From positions 1 through 47,567 of the forward strand of contig NZ_JAVHXT010000021.1 in the NCBI RefSeq assembly GCF_031119335.1: a DNA stretch of 47,567 nucleotides, in the 5' to 3' direction. The stretch comes from Pedobacter sp. GTDB taxonomy: Bacteria > Bacteroidota > Bacteroidia > Sphingobacteriales > Sphingobacteriaceae. A program made the position numbers and the translations under genes. Positions 15,901 through 24,675 of this stretch are shown here, one piece after another (position 1 is the first letter of the stretch; each line of letters opens with the position of its first letter). The notes beneath the pieces were generated by a model. The model was given only the letters and a program-made list of their open reading frames with translations, was not told where the DNA came from and did no database searches.

Positions 15901-18814
15901 GCTTAGCGTTCTTGTAATCAACATCAAACAATTGCGTAGTACGACTGCGCAGATTTAAGAAGTCGAGCCAAATCTGGTCTATTTCCTTTTTCTTTAAAGC
16001 GTATTCGTAGGCAAAATTTGTATTTCTGTTGCTTGCACCGTAATCTAACTTCGTATTAAATGCATATTTGGTTTTGTTAGATTTCTGTTTGATTAACCCT
16101 GGTTCAAAAGTATAAGTATAGCCAGCTTCCTTTACAAAGTTTTGGTGCCACTTTTCGTTATCAAATATTAAATGATTTTCTCTTATCGGACCAACCAAAA
16201 GCTCCCTATCGTTACGATTATTTGGGTTGATGAGCAGACGAGTATCGGTTAGCTGTGCAGTAACCGTCGTTTTATTTAGATTGGCATTATTCGCAATCCT
16301 TATCATGTAATTATCCAGTTCTTGGCTTTCGTCTGCCGTGAGCGTTGTTGGTTTGTTTACGGCATAGAATTTATTTGTGGTATCGGCCAGTACACTAAAA
16401 ATTGTCTTTTTACCAGCGGTGATGTGATAATTTTTAACCGTCACTAGTTTATCCGCTGTGCGTATTTTAAAATCATGAAAACCAGGTTTTACCAGAAATG
16501 AGTAACGTTGCAGCTGGTGCGACTGATTAAAAAACACGGGTACATTGTCGATATAAACGATGCTAGCTGGCAAAATCTGGCCATCTAACACTACAAATGG
16601 AGCTACTTGCGTGGTGGTATCGTTAGTAGCTTCAACTACAGTGTAAATTGGGTTTGGATGGGTAAATTTGAAATACTCAATACTGTCTAGTCCCAAACTT
16701 TTGCTCCACTTTGTCCAAGCGAGCTTATCCAGATTTTTGCTTACACTGCCGTAAGCTTCATCGGCTTCTACCTTAATTTTATTTTGCTTGCGGATAAGGT
16801 ATTTCCTACCCAAATAAGGCAAACGAACACTTGGTACATCTTTAAATTTAGCGGTAAAAGCTTGCGCAGTTACATCAGTTTCTGCAACGGGTTTATGATT
16901 GATATCCGTTACCTGCACCAACATATTCACCTTTTGCCCAGGGTAAACCATGTCTGGCGCAATTAGCTTTAGGTTTAGCTGGTTAGGATTGTAAACAGCA
17001 CTTACTTCACTGGTTACTTCATCTTCATCCCAAATGTAGTTAATGCGGATATGGCTTGCTTTTTTGCTGTCGTTTTTAATCAAGGTATCTAGCTGGTTGG
17101 TGTAGCCTCGTAAAAACACTTTGTCGCCTGCAAAAACAGTGTACCAAAAGGGAATTTTATGCTCGTTAATTACTACGACACGCAGGCTATCCTTATTCTG
17201 TACTGCATTAATCTGCAATTCGGGCTTTAAGCTTGTAACGAAAATTGTAGCCGTATCTTTTGATGTTTCTACTTCATAATATTCAGCACGGTAATCGGTT
17301 TTTAGTTTAAAAGGCAAGGTAATTTGTTGTGAATTGATGACCACATCATTTGCTGTGTAACTAACGAGTTTGGCAGCTTGGCTTGTACTTTTTCCATCTA
17401 CTAAATAACAAATCGTTAAGCTATCCTTCTTAAAATCAGACTTAAGCTCAAAAGGCTTGGACGACTTTTTAGAAAGATTGGTGTAATTATAGCTTAGCGA
17501 TTTTGAAGCAGTACGAACCTCATTATTGCTGTTTAAAAACTTAGCTTCTAAATAAAAACTAAAATTAGCTTTCGGGAAAATATCGGCAGGCAAAACCAAT
17601 TTAGTTTCGCCAACGGGGTCTAGCGTGATGTTCTTTTGCCAAAGAGTATCTGGCACAAAAACCTTTCTATCTGCATAGTAATTTACGTGACCGGCGGTTA
17701 ACGTTAATTCCACTCGCCCATCTGGTACTGCCAATTCATTTTCATCAGTAGCTTTAAAATAAACAGTAATTACGCTGTCTTTTGTTTGAATGTCCTTATC
17801 CGTTCGAAGTGAAAAATCAAGTGCTTTTAACTCATAATCTTCGTAACGGAAATTATTGGCAATGCGGAAAGCTTTTTTCTCGTTTTTTGCTTTCTCCGCC
17901 AATGTGATGCTGTAACTTCTATCGAGTTTTAGATTTAAACTATCCGCAAGTACAAAACTGTATTCGTAACCACCATTTTTGTAGGGGTTTATGGTAGCTA
18001 AAGTTTTATTGCCATTAGCTTGTAAAACAACATTTGCAGGTTTATTTTTAATCTCGCCACCTTTATAATTAATGAGGTAAGCCTTAAACTTAACGGTATC
18101 TAAGGGTTTGTAAATTGGCTTGCTGAAAACCATATAGCCAGCGTAAAGTGGTTTCTTAGTTCTTCTCTTTTTAAACGTGTTTTTAAATGGTTGCCAGAAA
18201 TATTTCACAGGGAAAGCATACGCAACTTTCTTGAAAAATGGCCAATCTTCTCTATCATCATCGTTATACCTGTTATTATCATCTAACTCGTACTCAAAGA
18301 AATTACTCACGCCATCATGCGTTACTTTAATCAGTCCTTCTTCTTTTGGTTTTCCCTCTTCTTTGCTGTAAGTACTACGATACAATTTAGCTTTACTATC
18401 ATATTGCGCTTTTCTTTTGCCATCAATCTCTACCACGGCATTTTCAACCAGGTTTCCTTTCACATCTGCAATGTAAAACTGAAAGTCCTTTTGGTTATTG
18501 ATAAACTGTAGGGAGACATTATTCTGAGTTTTTAAGCTGGTATTTAAATAACCACCACTTGCACTTACCATGAGGTAGTTTCCAAAGGGTAAATCCTTTT
18601 TACGATATTCTTTATAGTAATCTGTACTGGTTAAGGTGTGAAAGAAGTCATCGTTTACCTTCTTGTCCTTCAAAATACTAACTACTTCTTTATCGTTGAT
18701 TTTGTAAACAGCGGTAACTTCGCCCACTTGCTTGCTTTTAGAAAGTTTATTCTGGGCGATTGAGTTAAACGATAAAATGGAAATCACAAAAATGATGGGT
18801 AGCGCTAATTTCAT
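12935..18814 (-). CDS. Alpha-2-macroglobulin-like protein with inserted carboxypeptidase-regulatory and TonB-plug modules
   Basis: Giant secreted protein of 1959 residues. I chose the ATG at 18814 because it starts a clean signal peptide (MKLALPIIFVISILSFNSIAQ); an upstream ATG at 18850 would add 12 residues. An MG2-like domain lies at about 223-330. A carboxypeptidase-regulatory-like beta sandwich (KGRVLSSETNKPVKG) spans about 1102-1175. A SusC-style plug follows at about 1190-1291, with LIILDGVPYDGD and DASATAIYGARAANGVIII. The A2M domain starts near 1316, and the thioester motif CNEQ has Cys1516 and Gln1519, so covalent trapping of proteases may be possible. The plug sits just ahead of the A2M domain, where a bait region lies in classical macroglobulins. 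No barrel follows, so this is not a receptor. Divergent from yceH. Confidence 0.85.
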   Translation of the reverse strand: MKLALPIIFVISILSFNSIAQNKLSKSKQVGEVTAVYKINDKEVVSILKDKKVNDDFFHTLTSTDYYKEYRKKDLPFGNYLMVSASGGYLNTSLKTQNNVSLQFINNQKDFQFYIADVKGNLVENAVVEIDGKRKAQYDSKAKLYRSTYSKEEGKPKEEGLIKVTHDGVSNFFEYELDDNNRYNDDDREDWPFFKKVAYAFPVKYFWQPFKNTFKKRRTKKPLYAGYMVFSKPIYKPLDTVKFKAYLINYKGGEIKNKPANVVLQANGNKTLATINPYKNGGYEYSFVLADSLNLKLDRSYSITLAEKAKNEKKAFRIANNFRYEDYELKALDFSLRTDKDIQTKDSVITVYFKATDENELAVPDGRVELTLTAGHVNYYADRKVFVPDTLWQKNITLDPVGETKLVLPADIFPKANFSFYLEAKFLNSNNEVRTASKSLSYNYTNLSKKSSKPFELKSDFKKDSLTICYLVDGKSTSQAAKLVSYTANDVVINSQQITLPFKLKTDYRAEYYEVETSKDTATIFVTSLKPELQINAVQNKDSLRVVVINEHKIPFWYTVFAGDKVFLRGYTNQLDTLIKNDSKKASHIRINYIWDEDEVTSEVSAVYNPNQLNLKLIAPDMVYPGQKVNMLVQVTDINHKPVAETDVTAQAFTAKFKDVPSVRLPYLGRKYLIRKQNKIKVEADEAYGSVSKNLDKLAWTKWSKSLGLDSIEYFKFTHPNPIYTVVEATNDTTTQVAPFVVLDGQILPASIVYIDNVPVFFNQSHQLQRYSFLVKPGFHDFKIRTADKLVTVKNYHITAGKKTIFSVLADTTNKFYAVNKPTTLTADESQELDNYMIRIANNANLNKTTVTAQLTDTRLLINPNNRNDRELLVGPIRENHLIFDNEKWHQNFVKEAGYTYTFEPGLIKQKSNKTKYAFNTKLDYGASNRNTNFAYEYALKKKEIDQIWLDFLNLRSRTTQLFDVDYKNAKPFGKLRFDIDTAFTNHIPYIKNVIAFKPNQPQFLRIYKGETNTDNLESGKYKLLFLLRDNSYFVTDSITVKANGANYYSWSSFKITPANVFSTKLDSMIKATPSVGRQMILEQHRTFFNSYMFDKNELKKTVKGRVLSSETNKPVKGVTVKVVDLDVETISNAQGWFELKIPELGALKITASGYYSKVIDLNNTALGDIILDTIGNVLRGIEVIGYGSVAKKSLTGSVATVTSNELVFSLQGGAPGASLQEVIMIRGANSINANQKPLIILDGVPYDGDITTLDKDVVKDITVLKDASATAIYGARAANGVIIIKSKTGNLVSNATGELVAQQQTLRTNFNDEGFWQPKLITDENGIAKFTVKFPDDITKWTTRVMAMNGNKQTGYTEGSIKSFKSLSANFVSPLFAVTGDSINVIGKLMNYTPLEETGVRKFSYNGQELRNSTVKFKNSLIDTLGIVVKSKDSLNFEYTLAQDNGYFDGERRKIPVFEAGVKETKGYFSALLRDTTLNYSFDKNLGKITLRAEASVFPTLLDEMTKLRNYEYLCNEQLASKLKGLLLEKRVRKYLEQKFTHEKDIAFILKKLQQNKNPQGTWGWWQNTQEQMWISLHVVEALLQAQKDGYTVDLNKPLLQRYLVSKLSEMASYNDIQIIKLLHLLDGKNYIKDWVVAYEERELEKEKLRNANLPAELLALKQRETKASLYATLEMMELKQLAGLKVDLNSLLKLKKQTMFGSIYWGEENIRFWDNSIQNTLLAYRILKNAGGYENELEKIALYFLEQRKNGQWRNTYEASLILETILPAFMTTNGKAEPASIKVNDQVVTQFPFNKTIENATDLKVQKTGRTAVYFTAYQQFQNAKPNKVDKDFKVNSTLLQNGTATTKLKAGTLTKLKVEVEVKADADYVMIEIPIPAGCSYENKMQNFWGVETHREYFKNKTSIFCTKMKQGKYTFEIDLMPRYTGSYVLNPAKAELMYFPVFYGREGMKKVEIK

Positions 18815-18973
18815 AAGCTTAATTTTATTAATTGATGTTGCAGGAAGCATTTTTCCATAACATCTGCAGATAAATAAAGTTATTTTTTTCTACTTCTAGC
18901 TTAAACTAACACTTTTTGGAATTTGATTTCCTCAATCATTTGTTTTTAACATTCGATGATTTAAATTAGCCAA

Positions 18974-19621
18974 ATGGAGAACGAAATAAAAATACCTGTA
19001 CTTACTGCCGAGCAAATTAGAGTTTTAGGTTCCTTAATGGAAAAAGCGAAAACCACACCCGACTATTACCCTATGACGATGAACGGTTTGGTGGCTGCTT
19101 GTAACCAAAAAACATCCAGAAAGCCTGTAGTTAATTACGATGAAGAAACCATTGGTGCTGCGCTTAACTCCTTAAAAATAGGCGGACTGATTTCTACCGC
19201 TACTGGAGGTTCTAGCAGAGCAACCAAGTACAAGCATAATTTTGCTATTGTGTATCCTATTTTGCCTTCGGAAGTTGCGGTGATGTGCCTACTGTTTTTA
19301 CGTGGCCCGCAAACTCCTGGAGAAATCAATACCAACTCTGGCAGATTGCATGAGTTTGAAACGCTAGAGGAAGTGAACCAAACTTTAGAAAAGTTAGCTG
19401 GCGAAGGTTATATTAAACAGTTACCAAAACGCCCCGGGCAAAAAGAACAACGTTATGCACACCTTTTTAGCGGCGATGTTGAATTTATTGAAGAAGATTA
19501 TGCTAACGAAGAAACTTCTGCCAGGTCTAATTCTGCTTTGGAGGAAAGAGTGGCTAAGTTGGAACTTGAATTAGCGGAATTGAAAGAGAACTTTGATAAG
19601 TTGATGAAGGAACTTTATTAG
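18974..19621 (+). CDS. yceH: YceH-family (UPF0502/DUF480) winged-helix protein
   Basis: 215-residue protein with the DUF480 layout. The N-terminal part LTAEQIRVLGSLMEKAKTTPDYYPMTMNG-LVAACNQKTSR is the family hallmark. A second winged helix contains LLFLRGPQTPGEI. The C-terminal 35 residues (SALEERVAKLELELAELKENFDKL) form a coiled coil that probably dimerises. It is cytoplasmic and its biochemical role is unknown. It is transcribed away from the macroglobulin-like gene, with 159 bp between the two starts. Confidence 0.92.
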   Translation: MENEIKIPVLTAEQIRVLGSLMEKAKTTPDYYPMTMNGLVAACNQKTSRKPVVNYDEETIGAALNSLKIGGLISTATGGSSRATKYKHNFAIVYPILPSEVAVMCLLFLRGPQTPGEINTNSGRLHEFETLEEVNQTLEKLAGEGYIKQLPKRPGQKEQRYAHLFSGDVEFIEEDYANEETSARSNSALEERVAKLELELAELKENFDKLMKELY

Positions 19622-19636
19622 TATTGATTTTTCCCT

Positions 19637-19724
19637 CGTCATTGCGAGGTACGAAGCAATCTTAAAGCGAATTTCATTCCTCTCACGTTGTAAGATTGCT
19701 TCGTCGTTCCTCCTCGCAATGACG
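19637..19724. repeat. Complete dispersed inverted repeat, copy 1
   Basis: Left arm CGTCATTGCGAGG-TACGAAGCAATCTT (19637-19663) and right arm AAGATTGCTTCGTCGTTCC-TCCTCGCAATGACG (19692-19724) are inverted copies around about 28 bp. It lies 15 bp after the yceH stop, between convergent genes, where it may act as a transcription barrier. The same element recurs at 24676-24754 and, as a half, at 12889-12918. Confidence 0.8.
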
Positions 19725-19832
19725 ACGTGTACTTTAACTCGTAAAAGTTTAATCTTAGGGGAGATTAAGAACAGATTTTCTTTATGATTTTTGGCGTTCT
19801 TGAGGGCTGCGCCGTTTTGAGGTTTTTTTTTT

Positions 19833-20612
19833 TTAAACAAACCTCTTTATCACCCTCAACTTGTGCGAATATCTATCCAATTCCATATTATAAATCCCTT
19901 GGTTATCTATTGGGTCTATTCTTACTTTACCTGCCGAGTGGATAATCTTATCGTTGCTTAACATCATGCCTACATGAATGATTTTTCCTTCTTCGTTATC
20001 GAAGAAAGCTAAATCGCCCAATTTCGCTGAAGCAAGAAAATCTACCAATTCGCCTTCCTCTACTTGCTGCGAAGCATCTCTGCGTAGTTGTTTGCCCAGC
20101 AATTTGTAAACGGTTTGCACAAAGCCAGAACAATCTATACCGAAAAACGTACGGCCGCCCCACAGGTATGGCGAGTTTAAAAAGAACTTTGCAGTTGCTT
20201 CTACCTTAGCAGTAAATTCTGCTGGATTAGGAACAAAAGGTTCGGTTTTCACTTCAAAACGGTTGTCGCCCAAATAACAGTAACCATCTTGGTAAAATGG
20301 CAGCGTACTTCCCGGACTTAAATAATAAACCTCACCACTATCGGTTACCAAACGGTTGTCGAAGTTTACAGCCGTAATATATTTATAGCTTTGCTCGTCG
20401 TTGTACTGCAAAGCGGTAATTTGCTGCAACTGTTTATGGTCCATCCAACCTTCGTAATTATCGTGGTTGGTTTTCACAAAGCACCATTTTTCGGTCTTTT
20501 CTAATACAACTACCCTATCGCCAAAAAGCAATTGAGAAACAATTTCGCTCCTATCAGATGGTTCGCTTCTTAACGGTGCTACGGCAATTCTACAAACGTG
20601 ATACTTATCCAT
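19833..20612 (-). CDS. NlpC/P60 family peptidase with SH3-like domains (YkfC type)
   Basis: C40 cysteine peptidase of 259 residues. It has an SH3-like region at about 5-65 (PLRSEPSDRSEIVSQLLFGDRV), a second variable SH3-like region, and the NlpC/P60 domain from about 135. The catalytic triad is visible as Cys161 in GIDCSGF, His213 in IIHVGMM and His225 in IIHSAG. There is no signal peptide, so it is probably a cytoplasmic gamma-D-glutamyl-diamino-acid endopeptidase that recycles murein peptides, as YkfC and dipeptidyl-peptidase VI do. The gene is convergent with yceH. Confidence 0.9.
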   Translation of the reverse strand: MDKYHVCRIAVAPLRSEPSDRSEIVSQLLFGDRVVVLEKTEKWCFVKTNHDNYEGWMDHKQLQQITALQYNDEQSYKYITAVNFDNRLVTDSGEVYYLSPGSTLPFYQDGYCYLGDNRFEVKTEPFVPNPAEFTAKVEATAKFFLNSPYLWGGRTFFGIDCSGFVQTVYKLLGKQLRRDASQQVEEGELVDFLASAKLGDLAFFDNEEGKIIHVGMMLSNDKIIHSAGKVRIDPIDNQGIYNMELDRYSHKLRVIKRFV

Positions 20613-20736
20613 ATATTAAATTGTGATGCGATAAAAATAACGAATTAAGTGATAAATATCAGTCTATTTTATGCCCAATTGTGGGAAACTTTATAAGCTA
20701 CTTTTTGTTACTTAGTAGAAACAAAAGGATAACACC

Positions 20737-21186
20737 ATGAATTATAAAAGAATTCTTATTGCTGTAGACAACAGTGTTTCTGCAGAAAAAGCAGCAAAAG
20801 TTGGATATGAAATGGCTTCGTTATATGGCGCTGAAGTAGCCTTATTGAATATTGTAGAACCCGCCCCACCCATAGCAAATCCAGATTTTGGCTTTACGCC
20901 AGCCATTGTAGATTTATACGACAACAGCGTAGAGAACAGCCACATCTTGTTAAAGGAGATTGAAAGTAAATTTGGTAACGATAGAAAAACCACCTACCTG
21001 TCCGTTTTAGACACGGCTACTAATGGCATCTTACAACAATCGGAGGAATGGCAAGCGGACTTAATTGTAATTGGAACGCATGGTAGAACGGGCATAAACC
21101 ACTTTTTAATGGGTAGTGTTGCTGAACATGTAGCTAGGAAATCTGCCTGTCCAGTGTTAATTGTACCCAACAAGGCTGAGGTTTAG
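20737..21186 (+). CDS. Universal stress protein (UspA family)
   Basis: 149-residue single-domain Usp. It starts RILIAVDNS and has the ATP-binding motif G113-2x-G116-9x-G126-S127 (IGTHGRTGINHFLMGSVAEHV in two parts). An AAAGGA stretch lies about 9 nt before the ATG. It stands alone and ends in a shared hairpin terminator with the convergent hydroxylase gene. The role is general stress survival; nothing more specific can be seen. Confidence 0.93.
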   Translation: MNYKRILIAVDNSVSAEKAAKVGYEMASLYGAEVALLNIVEPAPPIANPDFGFTPAIVDLYDNSVENSHILLKEIESKFGNDRKTTYLSVLDTATNGILQQSEEWQADLIVIGTHGRTGINHFLMGSVAEHVARKSACPVLIVPNKAEV

Positions 21187-21207
21187 TCCGGTCGGTAGAA
21201 ATATTTA

Positions 21208-21261
21208 TTAGCCACAGATGCACAGATTTTAAATTATAATTATCTGTGTATCTGTGGCTAA
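21208..21261. terminator. 20-bp stem hairpin shared by convergent genes
   Basis: TTAGCCACAGATGCACAGAT (21208-21227) pairs along its whole length with ATCTGTGTATCTGTGGCTAA (21242-21261), with one G-U wobble and a 14-nt AT loop. A run of five T follows on the plus strand (21264-21268). It ends uspA and, in the other direction, the sterol-desaturase-type gene. The ACAGATGCACAGAT repeat style also occurs in dispersed elements. Confidence 0.7.
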
Positions 21262-21265
21262 ATTT

Positions 21266-22486
21266 TTACGCTTCTTCATACCTTAAAACATAGTTTCTGT
21301 ACAAGTTACTCAATGCAAAAGTTCTTTCTAAAATGATTAAGGCTATAGTTGGTAAGAATATCAATTCTACCCAATCTAGTTTGTAGAAGATAAACCCGAA
21401 AAGGAAGATGAGCCTTACACATTCGAGGTAATAAATCCATTTACGTTGTTCTAACAATGCACCACAATTAATGAGGGTGATGAGTACAAATAGCGCTATC
21501 AAAATACCGTCTGCCAAATCTAAATAAGACCAAAAAGCAGTCGCAAAAGTTAATATTAAAACGCTCAGCACGAGCTGAATATTAATATAACCCTTAAGCT
21601 TAAATTTAGCCGTAGGTTTTACTTTATGTTGCAAATATCTGCGTTCTAACACAGGTCTTATATCTTGGTCTAACAATGCCGGACTACCGAAAATCACTTT
21701 TAGTTTATTGGACAAACCAGTTGTTCTTTTGCAAGCCTCTATGATCTCTAAATAGTAATGAAAATGCTGCCACAAAAAACTATGACTTTTTATTGGATGC
21801 GTTAAACCGTAAGTTGGTGCCTCCTCTTCCTTTTGATAAGTGCCAAACATTTTGTCCCAAAATGTAAATACATCGCCATAATTCTTATCCAAATATTTGT
21901 CATCACTTGCGTGATGTATGCCGTGTAGAGATGGAGTAATGAGTATGTTTTCTAACCAACCCAGCTTTCCAATCATCTGCGTGTGCGTAAAAAATGAATA
22001 GGCTCCGTGTACGGTTAAAATTACCGCCACCATTAAGGGATGAAAACCTAAAAGCGGTAAAGCACACCAAAAAACACCCCTAATTAACGCCTGAAAAGTG
22101 GTGATACGTGCCGAAACCGTCAAATTAAATTCTTCACTTTGATGATGTACAATGTGTGCTGCCCAAAAGAAATTCACTTCGTGGCCCAATCGGTGATACC
22201 AATACCACACAAAGTCGGTAGCCAGAATTAACAAAACCCAAACCCACCAAGCATTGGGGATGTTGAATAAGGCATAATGCTGATACACGTAATTGAACAA
22301 TTCATAAAAGCTCGCAGCAATGAAAAGGTTCAGTAATCGCTCTGCAATACCTATGCTGAGATTAGAAACAGAACTTTCGTATTTAAACAAATGTGTTTTC
22401 TTTTTACTCACGGCAAGCCTGTATTCTAAATAGACAAATAGAAAGAACGCAGGAATAGCAAATGCTAGGTAGTTTACATTTTCCAT
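21266..22486 (-). CDS. Sterol desaturase / fatty acid hydroxylase superfamily membrane protein
   Basis: Integral membrane di-iron oxygenase of 406 residues. The histidine boxes are complete: H98-RLG-H102, H111-IV-HH115 and H188-GI-HH192. Helices lie at about 6-22, 50-65, 80-97 and 138-160, and there are three or four more in the C-terminal third, after the catalytic domain. That C-terminal extension resembles the alkylglycerol-monooxygenase-like branch. The lipid substrate cannot be read from sequence. It stands alone and convergent with uspA. Confidence 0.88.
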   Translation of the reverse strand: MENVNYLAFAIPAFFLFVYLEYRLAVSKKKTHLFKYESSVSNLSIGIAERLLNLFIAASFYELFNYVYQHYALFNIPNAWWVWVLLILATDFVWYWYHRLGHEVNFFWAAHIVHHQSEEFNLTVSARITTFQALIRGVFWCALPLLGFHPLMVAVILTVHGAYSFFTHTQMIGKLGWLENILITPSLHGIHHASDDKYLDKNYGDVFTFWDKMFGTYQKEEEAPTYGLTHPIKSHSFLWQHFHYYLEIIEACKRTTGLSNKLKVIFGSPALLDQDIRPVLERRYLQHKVKPTAKFKLKGYINIQLVLSVLILTFATAFWSYLDLADGILIALFVLITLINCGALLEQRKWIYYLECVRLIFLFGFIFYKLDWVELIFLPTIALIILERTFALSNLYRNYVLRYEEA

Positions 22487-22836
22487 ATTTAAAGTCTTTA
22501 TACAAAGCGTTGATGTTTCAAAAATAGCAAAACAAAATAAAAACTACTATTTTAATAGACTATTTTTAAATTGATTGATTTTGCTGGGTAGTTGGTTTAT
22601 TACTTAAATGATGAATTGCTTTATTATTTTGGTTTAATTGTTTAATCGGTTAACTGATTAATTGTTAGCTGGTCAATGCTTTACCAACACACGCTTCCCC
22701 ATCTCGTCATCTCGACCTCAAGGAGAGATCTAACGCATCGCTATTTTTATGATTGTCAACTGCCAACCGATAAGTGCCTAATGTAGAAAAAATCAAAAAT
22801 TATCCATTACTTTGAAATACTAACATATTATATCAA
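22487..22836. other. 350-bp intergenic region between divergent hydroxylase and aminopeptidase genes
   Basis: Mostly AT-rich sequence with a run of TTAAT/ATTAA-type words (22590-22675). TATTTTTG (22526-22519 on the minus strand) matches the downstream promoter box for the hydroxylase gene, but no upstream TTTG is at the right distance. TTACTTTG (22807-22814) is a near-match for the aminopeptidase gene, also without an upstream box. A fragment of a dispersed repeat lies at 22705-22731. No gene is visible. Confidence 0.6.
22705..22731. repeat. Partial dispersed repeat (CGTCATCTCGACC type)
   Basis: CGTCATCTCGACC-TCAAGGAGAGATCT contains the small inverted pair ATCTC/GAGAT and shares its start with the CGTCATTGCGAGG elements. 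It looks like a single arm of an intergenic repeat of a related but different type. Confidence 0.4.
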
Positions 22837-24612
22837 ATGACACACTTAGAAAAGTTAGCTGCCATCCGCAATTTAATGAAAAACGATGGCGTTGATGCGT
22901 ATATTATCCCATCTGCAGACCCGCATATTAGCGAATATTTACCAGATTTTTATAAAAGTATTCCTTTTGTAACCGGATTTACGGGCTCGGTAAGTACTGT
23001 AGTAATTACACAAGAATTTGCTGGTTTATGGGCAGATTCAAGATATTTTGTACAGGCCGAAGAGCAATTAAAAGGCAGTGGTTTTGAACTCGTAAAATTG
23101 CAAGCGCAAGGCATGGCCGAATATATTGATTGGTTAGGCGAAAAACTTCCTGCGGATGCTAAAATAGCTTTCGATGAAAAGACTGTTTCAGTTTTACTAG
23201 GTTTGCAATTAGAGAAGCAACTGGCATTTAAAAACATCAGCTTCGAAAACCAAGACTACGTTGGACAAATTTGGAATGACAGACCTGCGTTACCTTTTGC
23301 AGCTGCATTTTTATTGGCTGAGGATGTTGTTGGTCAGTCGGCACCTAGCAAATTGGCAGCCATTAGAGCATCCTTAAAAAAACAACGTGTAGCTTATCAT
23401 TTGGTGTCTTCATTAGATGATATGGCTTGGATTTTCAACCTAAGAGGGCAAGATGTGGGTTACAATCCAGTAGTATTGAGTTTTGCCTTAATTACTGAAG
23501 ACAAAGCAACCATTTATATTGATGCGACTAAACTATCTGCCGATGATTTAACTACTTTGGCTAATCAAGGTGTTACCATTGCCGCTTATGAGGCGTTAGC
23601 TGCCGATTTACAACAATTGCCTGCAAATAGCAATATCTTAATAGACCCGAAGCGTAACTGCTATTTTATGTACAAGCAGTTGGCTTCAACAGTGCAAAAG
23701 GTATTAGAAACCAATCCATCAACCAACTTAAAAGCTATTAAAAACGAAGTTGAGATTGCCAACACCCGCAAAACGATGATTAAAGACGGCGCCGCAATGA
23801 CCAAGTTCTTTAAATGGGTGAAGGAAAATATTGGTAAAGTTGAAATTACAGAACTTTCATCGGCAGAAGTTTTGAAAAACTTTAGAGCTGAACAAGATGG
23901 TTTTGTGGGCGAAAGTTTCAACACCATAGCTGGTTACAAAGCACACGGTGCCTTACCGCACTACGCAGCTACCCCAGAAAGCGATGTAGCTATATCAGCT
24001 GATGGTTTGTTTTTGGTTGACTCTGGTGGTCAGTACCTTTATGGCACTACGGATATTACCCGTGTAATCCCAATGGGAAATAACACCGATGAAGAAAGTA
24101 CAGATTACACTTTGGTGCTAAAAGCGATGATTGAAGGCTGTAAAACCCGTTTCCCTAAGGGAACATGCGGCTATCAAATTGATGCCATTACTCGCAGACC
24201 AATGTGGGATTATGCTTTAAACTACGGTCACGGCACTGGCCATGGTGTAGGTTATTATCTGAATGTACACGAAGGTCCGCATGTATTTAATGCTTCGGCT
24301 ACCCCAATTGCAATAGAATTAGGAACTATCACTTCTATCGAACCTGGTATTTATCGTAACGGCAAACATGGTATCCGTATTGAAAATCTAGTGTTAACGA
24401 TTAAAGATGAGCACAATGAATTTAACGAATTTTATGCTTTCGAAAGTTTAACCCTTGCTCCTATTGACACTACTTTGGTGAAGAAAGAGTTATTGGAAGT
24501 TTCTCATATCAATTGGTTAAATAACTACCACCAAGAGGTCTACGAAAAGGTAAGTCCATTGTTAAATGAGGATGAAAAATCGTTTTTAAAGGAAATGACG
24601 AAGGCGATTTAA
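22837..24612 (+). CDS. pepP: Xaa-Pro aminopeptidase (M24B, aminopeptidase P)
   Basis: 591-residue cytoplasmic metallopeptidase that removes N-terminal residues ahead of proline. It has two creatinase-like N-terminal domains (about 1-305) and the pita-bread catalytic domain. All five metal ligands are present: Asp395 and Asp406 (LVDSGGQYLYGTTDITR), His469 (GHGTGHGVG), Glu502 (IEPGIY) and Glu516 (RIENLV). This long three-domain form resembles eukaryotic cytosolic aminopeptidase P (about 620 residues), which is common in Bacteroidota. Confidence 0.95.
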   Translation: MTHLEKLAAIRNLMKNDGVDAYIIPSADPHISEYLPDFYKSIPFVTGFTGSVSTVVITQEFAGLWADSRYFVQAEEQLKGSGFELVKLQAQGMAEYIDWLGEKLPADAKIAFDEKTVSVLLGLQLEKQLAFKNISFENQDYVGQIWNDRPALPFAAAFLLAEDVVGQSAPSKLAAIRASLKKQRVAYHLVSSLDDMAWIFNLRGQDVGYNPVVLSFALITEDKATIYIDATKLSADDLTTLANQGVTIAAYEALAADLQQLPANSNILIDPKRNCYFMYKQLASTVQKVLETNPSTNLKAIKNEVEIANTRKTMIKDGAAMTKFFKWVKENIGKVEITELSSAEVLKNFRAEQDGFVGESFNTIAGYKAHGALPHYAATPESDVAISADGLFLVDSGGQYLYGTTDITRVIPMGNNTDEESTDYTLVLKAMIEGCKTRFPKGTCGYQIDAITRRPMWDYALNYGHGTGHGVGYYLNVHEGPHVFNASATPIAIELGTITSIEPGIYRNGKHGIRIENLVLTIKDEHNEFNEFYAFESLTLAPIDTTLVKKELLEVSHINWLNNYHQEVYEKVSPLLNEDEKSFLKEMTKAI

Positions 24613-24643
24613 GTTAAAACAAACCTCTCTGCCCTTAGCTATT

Positions 24644-24662
24644 CTCTCCCTACAAGGGAGAG
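24644..24662 (+). repeat. Small CTCTCCCT hairpin after pepP
   Basis: CTCTCCCT (24644-24651), ACA, AGGGAGAG (24655-24662) is a perfect 8-bp stem, 31 bp after the pepP stop. It has no U tract and is probably part of the adjacent dispersed element and not an independent terminator. Confidence 0.5.
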
Positions 24663-24675
24663 AGAGAAGTAATAT

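Noticed and set aside
18939..18969. Promoter-like TTTG, 19 nt, TAAATTAG ahead of yceH
   Set aside because: The downstream box ends 4 bp before the ATG, so the transcript would start inside the gene.
19823..19834. Run of 12 T as a terminator for yceH
   Set aside because: No stable GC-rich stem precedes it directly on the plus strand; it lies at the coding end of the NlpC/P60 gene.
19571..19840. 89-residue minus-strand open frame over the dispersed repeat
   Set aside because: It is composed of the repeat plus the reverse of the yceH end and a poly-A run; not a gene.
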